Shown here: positions 37,265-45,024 of the stretch, piece by piece
How the letters are laid out: each line of letters starts with the position of its first letter
Numbering within the stretch: position 1 is the stretch's first letter
Source: Rhizobium sp. BK313
GTDB lineage: Bacteria > Pseudomonadota > Alphaproteobacteria > Rhizobiales > Rhizobiaceae
Direction of reading: 5' to 3'
Assembly: GCF_014193655.1 (NCBI RefSeq)
Contig: NZ_JACHZQ010000001.1
Coordinates: 930,001 to 994,000 of the forward strand
DNA length: 64,000 nt
Notes under the pieces: model-generated
What the model was told of the DNA's origin: nothing
Databases searched by the model: none
What the model saw: the letters and a program-made list of their open reading frames with translations, nothing else
Program-made: the position numbers and the translations under genes

Positions 37265-37290
37265 GCGTTCGGGGTGTTGTCACCGAACGC
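37265..37290. repeat. Hairpin after copy 2
   Basis: GCGTTCGG (37265-37272) pairs with CCGAACGC (37283-37290) immediately after the stop codon. No T run. Confidence 0.5.
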
Positions 37291-37379
37291 GCCTCTAATT
37301 GCGCGCTCAGTCGTTTCTATCAAAACATTATTATGGTTGGGACGTTAACCTCACTACTGCCTTCCTCAGGTGAGCGATC

Positions 37380-37562
37380 ATGGCCCCCATCAGGTACTCG
37401 GCAAAAGAAGACCTCCACGGCAATTGGTCCGTATTCGATACCGTTACCGAGCACGAAGCCGAGATACTTGGTGTGTTGCTCATCGGCTTAAGTGGACAGT
37501 TGGCCTTTGACATGGCCTATCTGCTGAACCTGGAGGAACGCAGGAAGAATCCGACCCAGTGA
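37380..37562 (+). CDS. Small W-x-V family protein, copy 3
   Basis: 60 residues: PIRYSAKEDLHGNWSVFDTV, then a hydrophobic middle, and the conserved A-x-x-x-A-x-x-L-N end (LAFDMAYLLNLEERRK). It has the W-x-V-x-D-x-x-T core of the family. It is the third unit of a four-unit tandem array in under 1 kb. Function unknown. Confidence 0.65.
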   Translation: MAPIRYSAKEDLHGNWSVFDTVTEHEAEILGVLLIGLSGQLAFDMAYLLNLEERRKNPTQ

Positions 37563-37623
37563 GACTGAACCCGCGACGAAAAAGACTATCGCAAACGCTA
37601 GGGGAGCACGTTAATGTCAGCCT

Positions 37624-37818
37624 ATGAAGAACCGGAGGTTTCGCCCCAAGAAGACAGGCCATGGCTTTTGGTCGGTGATCAACGTGTTCACGGGAGATGT
37701 GGTCGTGCTCCACGATATTGAGGTTGCATGGCTTGAAGACAAGGACGAGGCCGACGCTACGGCTGATCAACTGAACCACCTAGACGCGGAATGTCGAGGT
37801 GTCCTGGAGGGCACCTGA
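37624..37818 (+). CDS. Small W-x-V family protein, copy 4
   Basis: 64 residues: FRPKKTGHGFWSVINVFTGD, then WLEDKDEADATADQLNHLDA. The W-x-V core and the A-x-x-x-A-D-x-L-N end are both present, with a basic start and acidic end. Last unit of the tandem array. Function unknown. Confidence 0.65.
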   Translation: MKNRRFRPKKTGHGFWSVINVFTGDVVVLHDIEVAWLEDKDEADATADQLNHLDAECRGVLEGT

Positions 37819-38030
37819 GGCTATGCCCTACGCCGTGAGGCTCTCGCCTGTGTCCTGTGTCTCTTCGGGTACCTGATATCAAATCGCCGACCGTAGGTAC
37901 TGTTCCGGCTCATCTTGTGCTACATGGTATCCCAGGACACATATGACATGGTGACATGGGCCAGGTCGCGGATGTTCTCTCTCCCTATTTTCACGCGCGT
38001 TGAAATCTTGCACCGGACTGATCCGAGCCG

Positions 38031-39072
38031 TCAGCTTCGAATGAAGCCGGTCATATCGAAGACAGCTGCATTGTCCTGGACTTCCCGAAGCCCCTTGTAT
38101 GAAGCATGTCGAAGATTGCCATCATCGGTCCAGCCGCGAAACTCGATCTCGGCGATGAGGGCCGGCTGGACGAAGACGAAACGGTTGCCCTTCACGGCCA
38201 CGACCGGCCGCCTCGCTTCAACCGGCGAGGGTCTTCTTCAGATAACTCAGCATCCCCGCACTGAAACCTGTACCGACCGATCCGACGTAGATCCAATCGA
38301 GGCCGCGTCTGCCGGCGTGCAGCAGGCTGCCGATGCCGCCACGGGCCGATGTCGATTGCTCGTAACCGACGATCATGAAGCTCTCGCTTTGGACGCACTT
38401 AATCTTTAGCCAATCATTGGTGCGGCCACTGCGGTAGCGCCCGTCTCGATGCTTGGCGATAATGCCTTCCAGACCAAGATGGCAGGCGTGTTCGAGGAGC
38501 GTTGATGCGTCCAGCGGAAGCTCATCCGAGAGCCGGATGGCACTCGATTCCGCCTCGGGCACGAGATCCTCGAGCAGGTGGCGCCGGACTGAGAGCTCGG
38601 TACCTGTTAGATCGTGCCCGTCCAGATAGAGCAGGTCAAAGGCGTAGAGGATGGATTCGGCCGAACCCGCTTTCCGCATCGACCTCCCAGCGAGCGCTGT
38701 AACGCACCGAAATCCGATTTCCCCTAATCGTCCAGAACCACGGCTTCCCCATTCAGTATGGCGGTCGTCACGCGGAGCTGTTTTGCAGCTGCGACGATCG
38801 CCGGGAAGCGGGCGGTCCAGTCGTGACCTCCGCGGGTGACGATGCGAACCGCTTTCGGCTCGACGTGGATGGCCAATCGATAGCCGTCCCACTTCACTTC
38901 GTAGAGCCAATCGTCGCCCCGGTACGGTTTGCTTCAGTAGCGCAAGGCAGGGCTCGATCCTCGCGGGCATGGGGTCGAAGGGCAGACTTGGCTGGTCGCG
39001 ATCGCGCTTGCTGATCGGACGAGACTGCAGCGTTGAGTGGGCCTCTTCGAGCACGGGGCGGCGCGGGCGCAT
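38031..39072 (-). pseudogene. ATP-dependent DNA ligase (LigD ligase domain), decayed
   Basis: Pieces in several frames make the adenylation and OB domains of a LigD-type ligase: LPFDPMPARIEPCLALLK, then the nucleotidyl-lysine motif YEVKWDGYRLAIH in a second frame, then SAESILYAFDLLYLDGHDL and LEGIIAKHRDGRYRSGRTND back in the first, and the C-terminus EIEFRGWTDDGNLRHASYKG in a third. I count at least three frame changes, one TAG (in DD-stop-GKSDFGAL, expected Gln) and a deletion near 38215. The primase and nuclease domains are not seen. It works in non-homologous end joining together with Ku, whose relic is directly upstream. Confidence 0.85.
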
Positions 39073-39241
39073 GATGTTTAGCGTCCACGGACCTCAACAG
39101 TTCAGCCACCGCCGCCTTATAGCGGTCGTCGAACCTGTTGAAGGCGATCCGCTCCGTCGACGATGCCGCCGTGTAAAAAGCCACGGGAAACGCGACTTCT
39201 CCAAACTTGATATAGCCTTTCCAATTCGCTCGCGGGGCAAC
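39060..39241 (-). pseudogene. Ku protein, internal deletion
   Basis: APRANWKGYIKFGEVAFPVA, then FYTAASSTERIAF, is the N-terminus of bacterial Ku, the end-binding ring protein of non-homologous end joining. It jumps directly to a typical Ku C-terminal stretch (DDRYKAAVAELLRSVDAKHH), so some 200 residues are missing. The start codon position reads GTT (39241-39239) where ATG is expected. A stress-type promoter still lies upstream. In Sinorhizobium meliloti some ku genes are known to depend on the RpoE2 stress sigma factor, which agrees. Confidence 0.75.
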
Positions 39242-39277
39242 GATCTGCGCGGACTCCTGACGCAGCCAACGCGACTC

Positions 39278-39302
39278 AACCCAACCACCGAGCAATTGTT
39301 CC
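39278..39302 (-). promoter_or_regulatory. EcfG-type promoter of the ku relic
   Basis: On the minus strand GGAAC (39302-39298), 16 bases, GGTT (39281-39278), 37 bases before the former ku start. Confidence 0.6.
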
Positions 39303-39762
39303 GAGTAGAAACGAATCTAGATTCAAAGGCCTAGGACGGATGCGCCGTCCGTCTGGCCGGTCACGAACAGGCCTTTGAGTTGCTGCATCTTTTGAAGGGG
39401 CGAGCGTTTTCATTGGCCGGAACAAAGACCAAGCGTGTCATCGATTCTCTTAAGATCAAACGCTCCACATGCGGGAACGAGAATGGTGCATTCACGGAGA
39501 GTGTTGCTGCCCGCCGAGCCTGATCGGCGCCGGAAGGTGAAGGCATAGTTCGGACGATGGCCACCCGAATATTGATCATGGGCGAGCCATTGGTGGCACC
39601 GGTCTCCTTCGGATAAATGGCAGGGAATAATCGCATGGAGAGTATGCACGAGTGACATCCAAAGATTGCGCCCCGACAGTGACCGGTCCGAGTTGGTCTT
39701 GGGCGATTTTTCAGCCAGTCCGGAATGATTGCGTGGCGAGCATTGCTTGTGTCGCGCCGTGT
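39303..39762. other. Intergenic, doubtful frames only
   Basis: A minus-strand frame (39361-39879) is open but unrecognised and overlaps the stress promoter and DUF982 gene. Confidence 0.35.
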
Positions 39763-39787
39763 GGAACACCACGCGTTGGCCGACGTT
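39763..39787 (+). promoter_or_regulatory. EcfG-type general stress promoter
   Basis: GGAAC (39763-39767), 16 bases, CGTT (39784-39787): perfect, 22 bases before the DUF982 start. Confidence 0.8.
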
Positions 39788-39808
39788 TTAGCCGCGGAGG
39801 AAACACCC

Positions 39809-40060
39809 ATGTCGAAACATCTCTGGAACGGCACAGTGACGGTCGCAACCCGCGACCCCGGCAAATACGTGACTATCAACGATACAAAACGAGCGATGCA
39901 ATTTCTACTTCAGGAATGGCCAAAAGACAAACCGGATAAGCTACATGCTCTGGCGAAGAAGATTTTGATCAATGCGCACGAAGGGCGGGCCTCGGTGGAT
40001 GACGCCCGCGACGCCTTCATGGCGGCGGCCGTCGCGATTGGAATCTTGTGGAGAGACTGA
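39809..40060 (+). CDS. DUF982-family protein
   Basis: 83 residues with the whole DUF982 pattern: LWNGTVTVATRDPGKYVTIN, DTKRAMQFLLQEWP, ASVDDARDAFMAAAVAIGIL. GGAGG precedes the ATG. The promoter is a perfect EcfG-type match, the clearest promoter-gene pair in the window. Family function unknown; copies at 29884 and 63067. Confidence 0.88.
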   Translation: MSKHLWNGTVTVATRDPGKYVTINDTKRAMQFLLQEWPKDKPDKLHALAKKILINAHEGRASVDDARDAFMAAAVAIGILWRD

Positions 40061-40189
40061 CATCGAGCAGAAGGTTTTTGACCAGCGGCCGGGGGATGCC
40101 TCGTTGAAGCAGGGGTACTTTCTCGGGAGCGGCCATCGGAAGGGTGTGGCAGCAAGACGTTCCTCCGGACCATAGCAGGTCGACTCGGG

Positions 40190-40378
40190 GCCCGATTGCG
40201 CATCCTCGATGATCTGCGTCAGCAAGGCCAGGTTCGCGATTCCCTGCGGTGCAACTACCCCGTGCTCAGCCCAGTGCGCGCGGAGGGCGTTGATGAGCTG
40301 CGTTCTCTGACGGACGGACAGATCGCGTGTGCGGAAGATCATCGAGGAGGCCTGCTGACCATGTGTCTTCGGAACCAC
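40190..40378 (-). mobile_element. IS110-family transposase, internal fragment
   Basis: The stretch FRTRDLSVRQRTQLINALRA, then HWAEHGVVAPQGIANL, is a well-conserved internal part of IS110/IS1111 transposases (DEDD type). Neither the N-terminal catalytic part nor the C-terminus is present. Confidence 0.75.
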
Positions 40379-40531
40379 GAACCGCATCGCATCGACCGGA
40401 TTGACGCTTGCTGCAAAGACTTTGATGAGGACTTCGTTGGCAGCCGGGGACGGACGATCCATCTCCTCGATCGCCATGACTTCCGGTCTGCCGACGATGG
40501 ATGCGCACAGCCTGCATGGATGAAACTCCAT
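40376..40531 (-). pseudogene. Quinone oxidoreductase/MDR, 5' fragment
   Basis: From 40531 the frame reads IVGRPEVMAIEEMDRPSPAA and NEVLIKVFAASVNPVD, the first 45 residues of a zinc-less medium-chain dehydrogenase of the quinone oxidoreductase type. It then runs in frame into the IS110 fragment, so the gene was cut by an insertion and later deletion. A possible EcfG-type site with 17-base spacing lies upstream. Confidence 0.7.
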
Positions 40532-40559
40532 GTTCGGGATTTTTCGTTCTTCAAACGGA

Positions 40560-40585
40560 AACCGCATCCGCAAAGCGATTGTTCC
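40560..40585 (-). promoter_or_regulatory. EcfG-type promoter, imperfect
   Basis: On the minus strand GGAAC (40585-40581), 17 bases, GGTT (40563-40560), 28 bases before the quinone oxidoreductase relic. Confidence 0.45.
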
Positions 40586-40603
40586 CTGGCAGTCGGCACG
40601 CAG

Positions 40604-40628
40604 GGAACAACTCACCTGATGATCGGTT
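40604..40628 (+). promoter_or_regulatory. EcfG-type general stress promoter
   Basis: GGAAC (40604-40608), 16 bases, GGTT (40625-40628), 84 bases before the flavodoxin-type reductase and its coupled glycosylase gene. Confidence 0.6.
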
Positions 40629-40712
40629 TCGCTTTGCGAACCGGAGGCACAAACGCACCCCGAACATGAGGTCGTTGGAATGGCCGACCCGTTTTCGCAA
40701 CAGGAAGCAACC

Positions 40713-41330
40713 ATGTCTTTGAAAGCACTCGCCTTGAACGGCACCCTGAAGTCCTCGGATTCTTCCGAGCCATCCTCCACTGGCAAATTGCTCGAACTCA
40801 TTGCTGAAGAGTTCAAGAAGCACGGCGTCGAAACCGAGACCATTCGACTTGCCGATCACAACATCAAGCCGGGCGTGACGTCGGACGAGGGCGAAGGCGA
40901 CGCCTGGCCGGAGATTCGCAGACACGTTCTGCAAGCAGATATCCTGCTCGTCGGCACGCCCATCTGGCTCGGACAGCCGGGCAGCGTCTGCAAGCGGGCA
41001 CTGGAACGCATGGACGCATTTCTCGAAGAAACCGACGATCAGGGCCGCATGGTGTCTTATGGCAAGGTCGCCGCCGTCGCCGTGGTCGGCAACGAAGACG
41101 GCGCTCATCACGTTTCGGCGGAACTCTTCCAGGCTCTCAACGATGTCGGCTTTACGATCCCCGCCAATGCGGTGGCCTACTGGGTTGGAGAGGCCATGGG
41201 ATCGACCAATTTTGTCGATCTCAAAAAGACACCCGAAGCCGTCCAGACGATGGTATCCATGCTGGCGCGCAACACGGCCCATCTCGCCAAGCTTCTGAAG
41301 AAATCCCAATATCCGGGCGAGGAGGGGTAG
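40713..41330 (+). CDS. NADPH-dependent FMN reductase / flavodoxin-fold protein
   Basis: 205 residues. Flavodoxin fold: the phosphate-binding loop region LALNGTLKSSDSSEPSSTGK, the ADILLVGTPIWLGQPGSVCK flavin-edge motif, and AAVAVVGNEDGAHH. It is an FMN reductase or quinone reductase like those of the WrbA/NADPH-dependent FMN reductase class; it would act in the cytoplasm against oxidative damage. AGGAAG precedes the ATG at 40713. A UdgX-type uracil glycosylase gene starts 6 bases after its stop, so they form an operon under a stress-type promoter. Confidence 0.85.
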   Translation: MSLKALALNGTLKSSDSSEPSSTGKLLELIAEEFKKHGVETETIRLADHNIKPGVTSDEGEGDAWPEIRRHVLQADILLVGTPIWLGQPGSVCKRALERMDAFLEETDDQGRMVSYGKVAAVAVVGNEDGAHHVSAELFQALNDVGFTIPANAVAYWVGEAMGSTNFVDLKKTPEAVQTMVSMLARNTAHLAKLLKKSQYPGEEG

Positions 41331-41336
41331 CAGGCA

Positions 41337-42015
41337 ATGCCGACGACCACCCACAAGGCGCAGGTCCCGCCTGCTTTTGCAGAACCCCATCCACAGGTAA
41401 CAAGTTTGAGCGCGCTCCGGCGCCAAGCTGGCACCTGTGAACGCTGCGATCTCTATAGGCATGCCACCCAAACCGTGTTCGGCGAGGGCCCGTCCGGGGC
41501 GAGGGTTGTGCTGGTTGGCGAACAGCCAGGAGATCAGGAGGACATCGCCGGCAAGCCTTTCGTCGGCCCCGCGGGCAGGCTGCTCGACGAATGTCTGCAG
41601 GAAGCCGGTATTGATCGTTCGCTCTGTTACGTGACCAATGCGGTCAAGCATTTTAAGTTCGAACGACGCGTCAAACGGCGCCTTCATGCCAAGCCGAACG
41701 CCGGTGAGATACAACGTTGCGCCTGGTGGCTGGGCGGGGAACTAGAGCTTCTGCGGCCTGACCTGATCGTGGCGCTCGGGGCGACAGCCCTCTACGCTCT
41801 GATGGGGCGATCTGTCGGACTTACAAAGGAACGAGGCCACGTTTTTGCCGGCAGCAAGCGGCACGCCTGTCCTGGTTACGATCCATCCGTCCTACCTGCT
41901 CCGAATCCGCGACCGAAATGATCGCGACAGCGAGCGGCGGCGCTTTATCAGCGACCTCAAGAGCGTTCGCGATTACCTGGATGTCCCGATAATAACGGCA
42001 AGGCGAAACGCCTAA
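41337..42015 (+). pseudogene. UdgX-type uracil-DNA glycosylase, frameshifted
   Basis: Family 4-like glycosylase with Fe-S cysteines at the start (TCERCDLY), motif GEQPGDQEDIAGKPFVGPAG, and the inserted loop FKFERRVKRRLHAKP. The loop matches the UdgX hallmark KRRIH, with Ile changed to Leu. In UdgX its histidine (here His117) bonds covalently to the abasic site after uracil removal. An extra A at 41856-41857 shifts the frame just before the conserved VTIHPSYLLRIRDRND, which is intact in the next frame to 42015. So the gene is otherwise whole and the indel may be a sequencing error. It is coupled to the flavodoxin-type gene. Confidence 0.85.
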
Positions 42016-42110
42016 AGATCGAAATTGCCGACGGCCGGAAGTTCCGGTTGCGAGCCGACCTGCTCTTCAGCACCAGGCGACGGGGCATAATTATGCCCTA
42101 AATCAACTCT

Positions 42111-42128
42111 CGGGCGCGGCAGCGCCCG
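42111..42128. repeat. Short GC hairpin
   Basis: CGGGCGC and GCGCCCG with a 4-base loop, between the glycosylase gene and its terminator. Confidence 0.45.
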
Positions 42129-42143
42129 GTTTGCTGGATCATT

Positions 42144-42181
42144 AGCCCCGTCGTTCACCGGATCGGGGCTTTTTGTTTTTT
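42144..42181 (+). terminator. Intrinsic terminator
   Basis: AGCCCCG (42144-42150) pairs with CGGGGCT (42164-42170), followed by TTTTTGTTTTTTG. It ends the reductase-glycosylase operon. Confidence 0.85.
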
Positions 42182-42201
42182 GTCTATTTGAGGGGAAAAA
42201 T

Positions 42202-42228
42202 AAAAAAAGCCCCACTATGAGTGGGGCT
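42202..42228 (-). terminator. Intrinsic terminator
   Basis: AGCCCCACT (42208-42216) and AGTGGGGCT (42220-42228) with a 3-base loop. On the minus strand seven T follow. The transcript it ends would come from 42.25-42.85 kb, where I see no clear minus-strand gene, so a non-coding RNA is possible. Confidence 0.75.
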
Positions 42229-42305
42229 AAGTGTGCGGAAAGGAAGCTAGGTCACTAGCCCACGCGCGTAACGATCCAATGCGTTTTTTGTTCCATCGCC
42301 GTTCG

Positions 42306-42356
42306 GCAAAAAGCCCGCCGCGACGGGAGTTGGGAAACGTCGCGGCGGGTCGTTTT
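42306..42356. repeat. GCCCGCCGC hairpin (family member A)
   Basis: CCCGCCGCGAC (42314-42324) pairs with GTCGCGGCGGG (42339-42349). T runs are present on the minus strand (A run 42308-42312) and, weaker, on the plus strand. It terminates or folds an RNA; related hairpins lie at 45.4-47.2 kb. Confidence 0.65.
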
Positions 42357-42843
42357 GCAGCATCTGCCACGCTGCAAGCCGTCGGGAACCGGCGGCATAT
42401 ATCAAACAAAATTTGCGAGCTCTTGTTCCTGCCGCGGCTCTAGTTGTCGAGCCTCACCTGATGCGGTCGAAACACTGCTCTCCGTAAAAGGCAGCGGAAA
42501 AATCTGGCTCGCCAATGCGTGCCTTTGTTTTTAATCAATGGTTTGAGTGGCAGACCGAAACGTGACATGGATCGCGGGCAATGGAGGAAATACCGTGTTT
42601 TCGCTATTGCCGCATGGGTCTCCGCTTCTTTTATAACCACCGCGTTTGCTGGAAACTGTTATCATTCCTGAACGAGCCTCTGAAGGCTCTAGCTGTGGCG
42701 GCCGCGCTGATGACCAAAAGTCGGGCGGCAAATACCGATCATATATGCTTTTAATCATGACAGTTAAGGCGTCCTTCGAGGCGGCTTTTCTCAGAACATC
42801 ACAATGAAACTGGTATCGCACTGGCGGCGAGACAGGAGATACT
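42357..42843. other. Intergenic, nothing recognised
   Basis: No supported gene. Flanked by hairpins on the left. Confidence 0.35.
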
Positions 42844-43326
42844 ATGCCAAAACCGTCTGCTCAGATCCAAGAATCTCCCAGCCTCTGGAGCGACAACGAG
42901 CTCCGTTCAGAGATCAGGAGCTACCCAGATCAGGGTCCAAGAAAGATCGCTGAAAAGTATCTCCACATCGCACTGGGCGAGATGGAATATGTGTTCAGAT
43001 CAATGCAAAGAATTCTTTTGGCGCGTTACATCGGGGCGGGATCGTTCGCAATTGCTTTCAAGAACGGAACGATCTTCACGGTCGGACCGCCGGTGTTCGA
43101 TACCTGCAAAGGCTGCATGGCATCCGCTCCGATCATTCCTGCGGTCGAAAATAGGTCGGCAAACTCGGCCTATTATACATGGCGCACAAAAACCGCCGCT
43201 GGCAGGGGCGTGGCCAGCGGCGGCTCGGCTTGGAGGTGGTTGGTCAATCCGCGCGATTGCCAACCGATAGCTCAACATCGAGCTTCTCAATTTGTTCCAT
43301 CGATACGTGCATTTTTTGTCTTTTGA
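42844..43326 (+). CDS. Hypothetical protein, 3' end doubtful
   Basis: A good ribosome binding site (CAGGAGATACT) precedes the ATG. The first about 75 residues look protein-like (LWSDNELRSEIRSYPDQGPR, KIAEKYLHIALGEMEYVFRS). The later part runs through a minus-strand terminator at 43188-43223, so the true gene probably ends earlier and the frame may be shifted around 43100. No family recognised. Confidence 0.4.
   Translation: MPKPSAQIQESPSLWSDNELRSEIRSYPDQGPRKIAEKYLHIALGEMEYVFRSMQRILLARYIGAGSFAIAFKNGTIFTVGPPVFDTCKGCMASAPIIPAVENRSANSAYYTWRTKTAAGRGVASGGSAWRWLVNPRDCQPIAQHRASQFVPSIRAFFVF
43188..43223 (-). terminator. Intrinsic terminator
   Basis: CCGCCGCTGGC (43193-43203) and GCCAGCGGCGG (43213-43223). 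On the minus strand five T follow. It ends the small zinc-finger-like gene at 43244-43580. Confidence 0.85.
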
Positions 43327-43580
43327 CTGCGGGGAAAATGCCATCGTGCTCAAAGCAATACCAGCGGGTTTTCGCCTTGGCCGGGTTCATAGCCGTGACC
43401 GCCCCACTTATTGCAGCCATTATGTTCGCACCAATGCTCGAAATGAATTGGCTCGTGCGCGCGGCCGTTCGTCGGCCTTGAGATCGTCGTCCATTCATCC
43501 ATCCCGTTGAGTCGCTTTAGTGCGTCATAATGGCCTACGGAGTCGCGTGTCGCCTTTCCAGCAATCTCTGGTGTGACCAT
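43244..43580 (-). pseudogene. Small zinc-binding-like protein, frameshifted
   Basis: The N-terminal frame gives DSVGHYDALKRLNGMDEW and HFEHWCEHNGCNKWGGHGYE, the next frame RWYCFEHDGIFPAVKRQKMH and VSMEQIEKLDVELSVGN. One extra A in the A run near 43362 separates them; removal gives GQGETRWYCFEHDG. The C-x-x-x-x-C and C-x-x-H spacing suggests a small zinc site. A frame-broken paralogue lies at 44334-44500. It has its own terminator. No family name known to me. Confidence 0.6.
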
Positions 43581-43789
43581 GACGCGAATTTTAAACAGTC
43601 CGTGACCGGACGGCGCGTGACGCCTTTCTTACGGCGCTGAGGAAGCGGGTACTCTTCAATCGATAGCTCGGCCAACAATTCGGGAAACATCAAATCGAAG
43701 CCAGCCGCTGCGGTTTGGGACGCAAGCGACGGGCCAAGGGTATCGCCGTTTGGTGAAGTGCGATACCGGGCGGCCCCCCATGCCACCAT
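43535..43789 (-). CDS. Small hypothetical protein, GFDL family
   Basis: 84 residues from 43789: YRTSPNGDTLGPSLASQTAA, then AGFDLMFPELLAELSIEEYP, basic tail. The TAAAGFDL motif and following helix are shared with 32328-32552. It ends inside the start of the zinc-finger-like gene, so the two are probably one operon. Confidence 0.5.
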   Translation of the reverse strand: MVAWGAARYRTSPNGDTLGPSLASQTAAAGFDLMFPELLAELSIEEYPLPQRRKKGVTRRPVTDCLKFASWSHQRLLERRHATP

Positions 43790-44042
43790 ATAAGCCGGCC
43801 TAGGTTTTTTGAACGATGTGCGGACAGGACAATAGCGCCTCTGGAAAACCTCACCGCTACGGGGGGCGCAACGGTGAGGTCGAAAACCCAAGGCAACTAA
43901 TGCTGAGGATACGGCATTAGGCTAGGGACAGGGCGACCGAAGGGGATTCAGCCACCCATCACAACAATATGCTTATTAGCCGCGACTAACAAAAGCAAAA
44001 TATCGAAATCCACAATCGCCTTGTTCCCTCACTGAGGAAGTT

Positions 44043-44291
44043 TTATTTCCGCTGCGGGTGGGGACTGGCGAGGGTCACGAGCTTGTCCTCGTCATGTATT
44101 CCCTGCTGGTACAGTGCAATAATGGTTGCTGCTGTTTGTTCGGCGTCTTCATTATCGCGCGCGATATTCCATTTTAGTAAAATGGCATCAAAAGCGCGTT
44201 GACAGACGGCCAGGTCGGTTGAGTCCAGAACAATGCCAAGCTTACCGAGATACTTGCTGATCATTTTCGATTTGATGGTCTCGTTTGTCAT
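44043..44291 (-). CDS. Small helical hypothetical protein
   Basis: 82 residues: a basic start, then DSTDLAVCQRAFDAILLKWN and AATIIALYQQGIHDEDKLVT. Same layout as 32657-32860 (helix with cysteine, then a helix ending G-I-x-D). A GTG six bases upstream is the alternative start. Function unknown. Confidence 0.6.
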   Translation of the reverse strand: MTNETIKSKMISKYLGKLGIVLDSTDLAVCQRAFDAILLKWNIARDNEDAEQTAATIIALYQQGIHDEDKLVTLASPHPQRK

Positions 44292-44333
44292 CGCCACAAT
44301 TGGCGGTCAACTTATCGTCTACTTAAAATGACT

Positions 44334-44500
44334 TCATGACAATACCGTTTTCGGCAGCGGATATTCCAGCCATCGTTGCTCATAGCAAAACCAGCGGGTT
44401 TCGCCTTTACCAACATCGCGCCGGAACCGCCCCACTTCTTGCAGCCGGGCTCCTCGCACAAGCGTTCAAAATGAACCGGCGCTGCCAGCCTCGTATCGGC
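44334..44500 (-). pseudogene. Paralogue of the zinc-finger-like protein, broken
   Basis: HFERLCEEPGCKKWGGSGAM in one frame and GKGETRWFCYEQRWLEYPLP in another reproduce the two halves of the protein at 43244-43580. Restoring one G near 44410 (TTGGTA to TTGGGTA) joins them. No intact start was found upstream. Confidence 0.6.
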
Positions 44501-44620
44501 TCGCGTGTTCTAAGCATGTTCCGCCCATACGCGGAATAGCGATATATCACGCCTTCACAGCCGTAAGCCGTCCATATGACGCGGCGGTCCGCTAACTTGT
44601 TCTGTCCCACTTCACCATCT

Positions 44621-44869
44621 TCACCTAGGTCGCACAGTCACGTGGTCTGGACTGCTCCGGTGGGTCTGAACCGAACTGGCCGTGAGAAGTCGTACAACTT
44701 CCGCGGCCAGCTCTCTGACATCGTAAACTATCGCTGCCCCGTGAGCGATAGTCGCCGTCCTGACTATTGAGGTTCGATCGGAAAGCGTGACTAGAGACGC
44801 CATCTTTTCAGGGTTTACGAAGACAGGCATCGCGGCTTGCCCAATCAAGGTCAATTGCACAAGTTTCAT
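44621..44869 (-). CDS. Small FlbD-like protein
   Basis: 82 residues. KLVQLTLIGQAAMPVFVNPE, then a strand pair and VRELAAEVVRLL, follows the outline of FlbD-type short proteins (L-T-x-L.. F-x-N-x-x-x-I.. V-x-E-x-x-x-x-V). CGGAGAGAG precedes the ATG. FlbD proteins are linked to flagellar loci, but nothing flagellar is near, so the name is only structural. The last 20 residues look unrelated. Confidence 0.5.
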   Translation of the reverse strand: MKLVQLTLIGQAAMPVFVNPEKMASLVTLSDRTSIVRTATIAHGAAIVYDVRELAAEVVRLLTASSVQTHRSSPDHVTVRPR

Positions 44870-45024
44870 GGTCTCTCTCCGGGAATGAGAGTTTTTATCT
44901 TAGAAAACGCACCATTATTGGCTTAAGTTTAGGGCCGACGAGCGCTGTGCCGGCTTTGCCACTCGGAGAGCCACATTCTCGTTATTCAAGAATAGGATGA
45001 GCGAAGAGGGTAGGGAGCCGCAGA

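Noticed and set aside
44621..44869. Flagellar role for the FlbD-like protein.
   Set aside because: Similarity is only in outline and no flagellar gene is present nearby.
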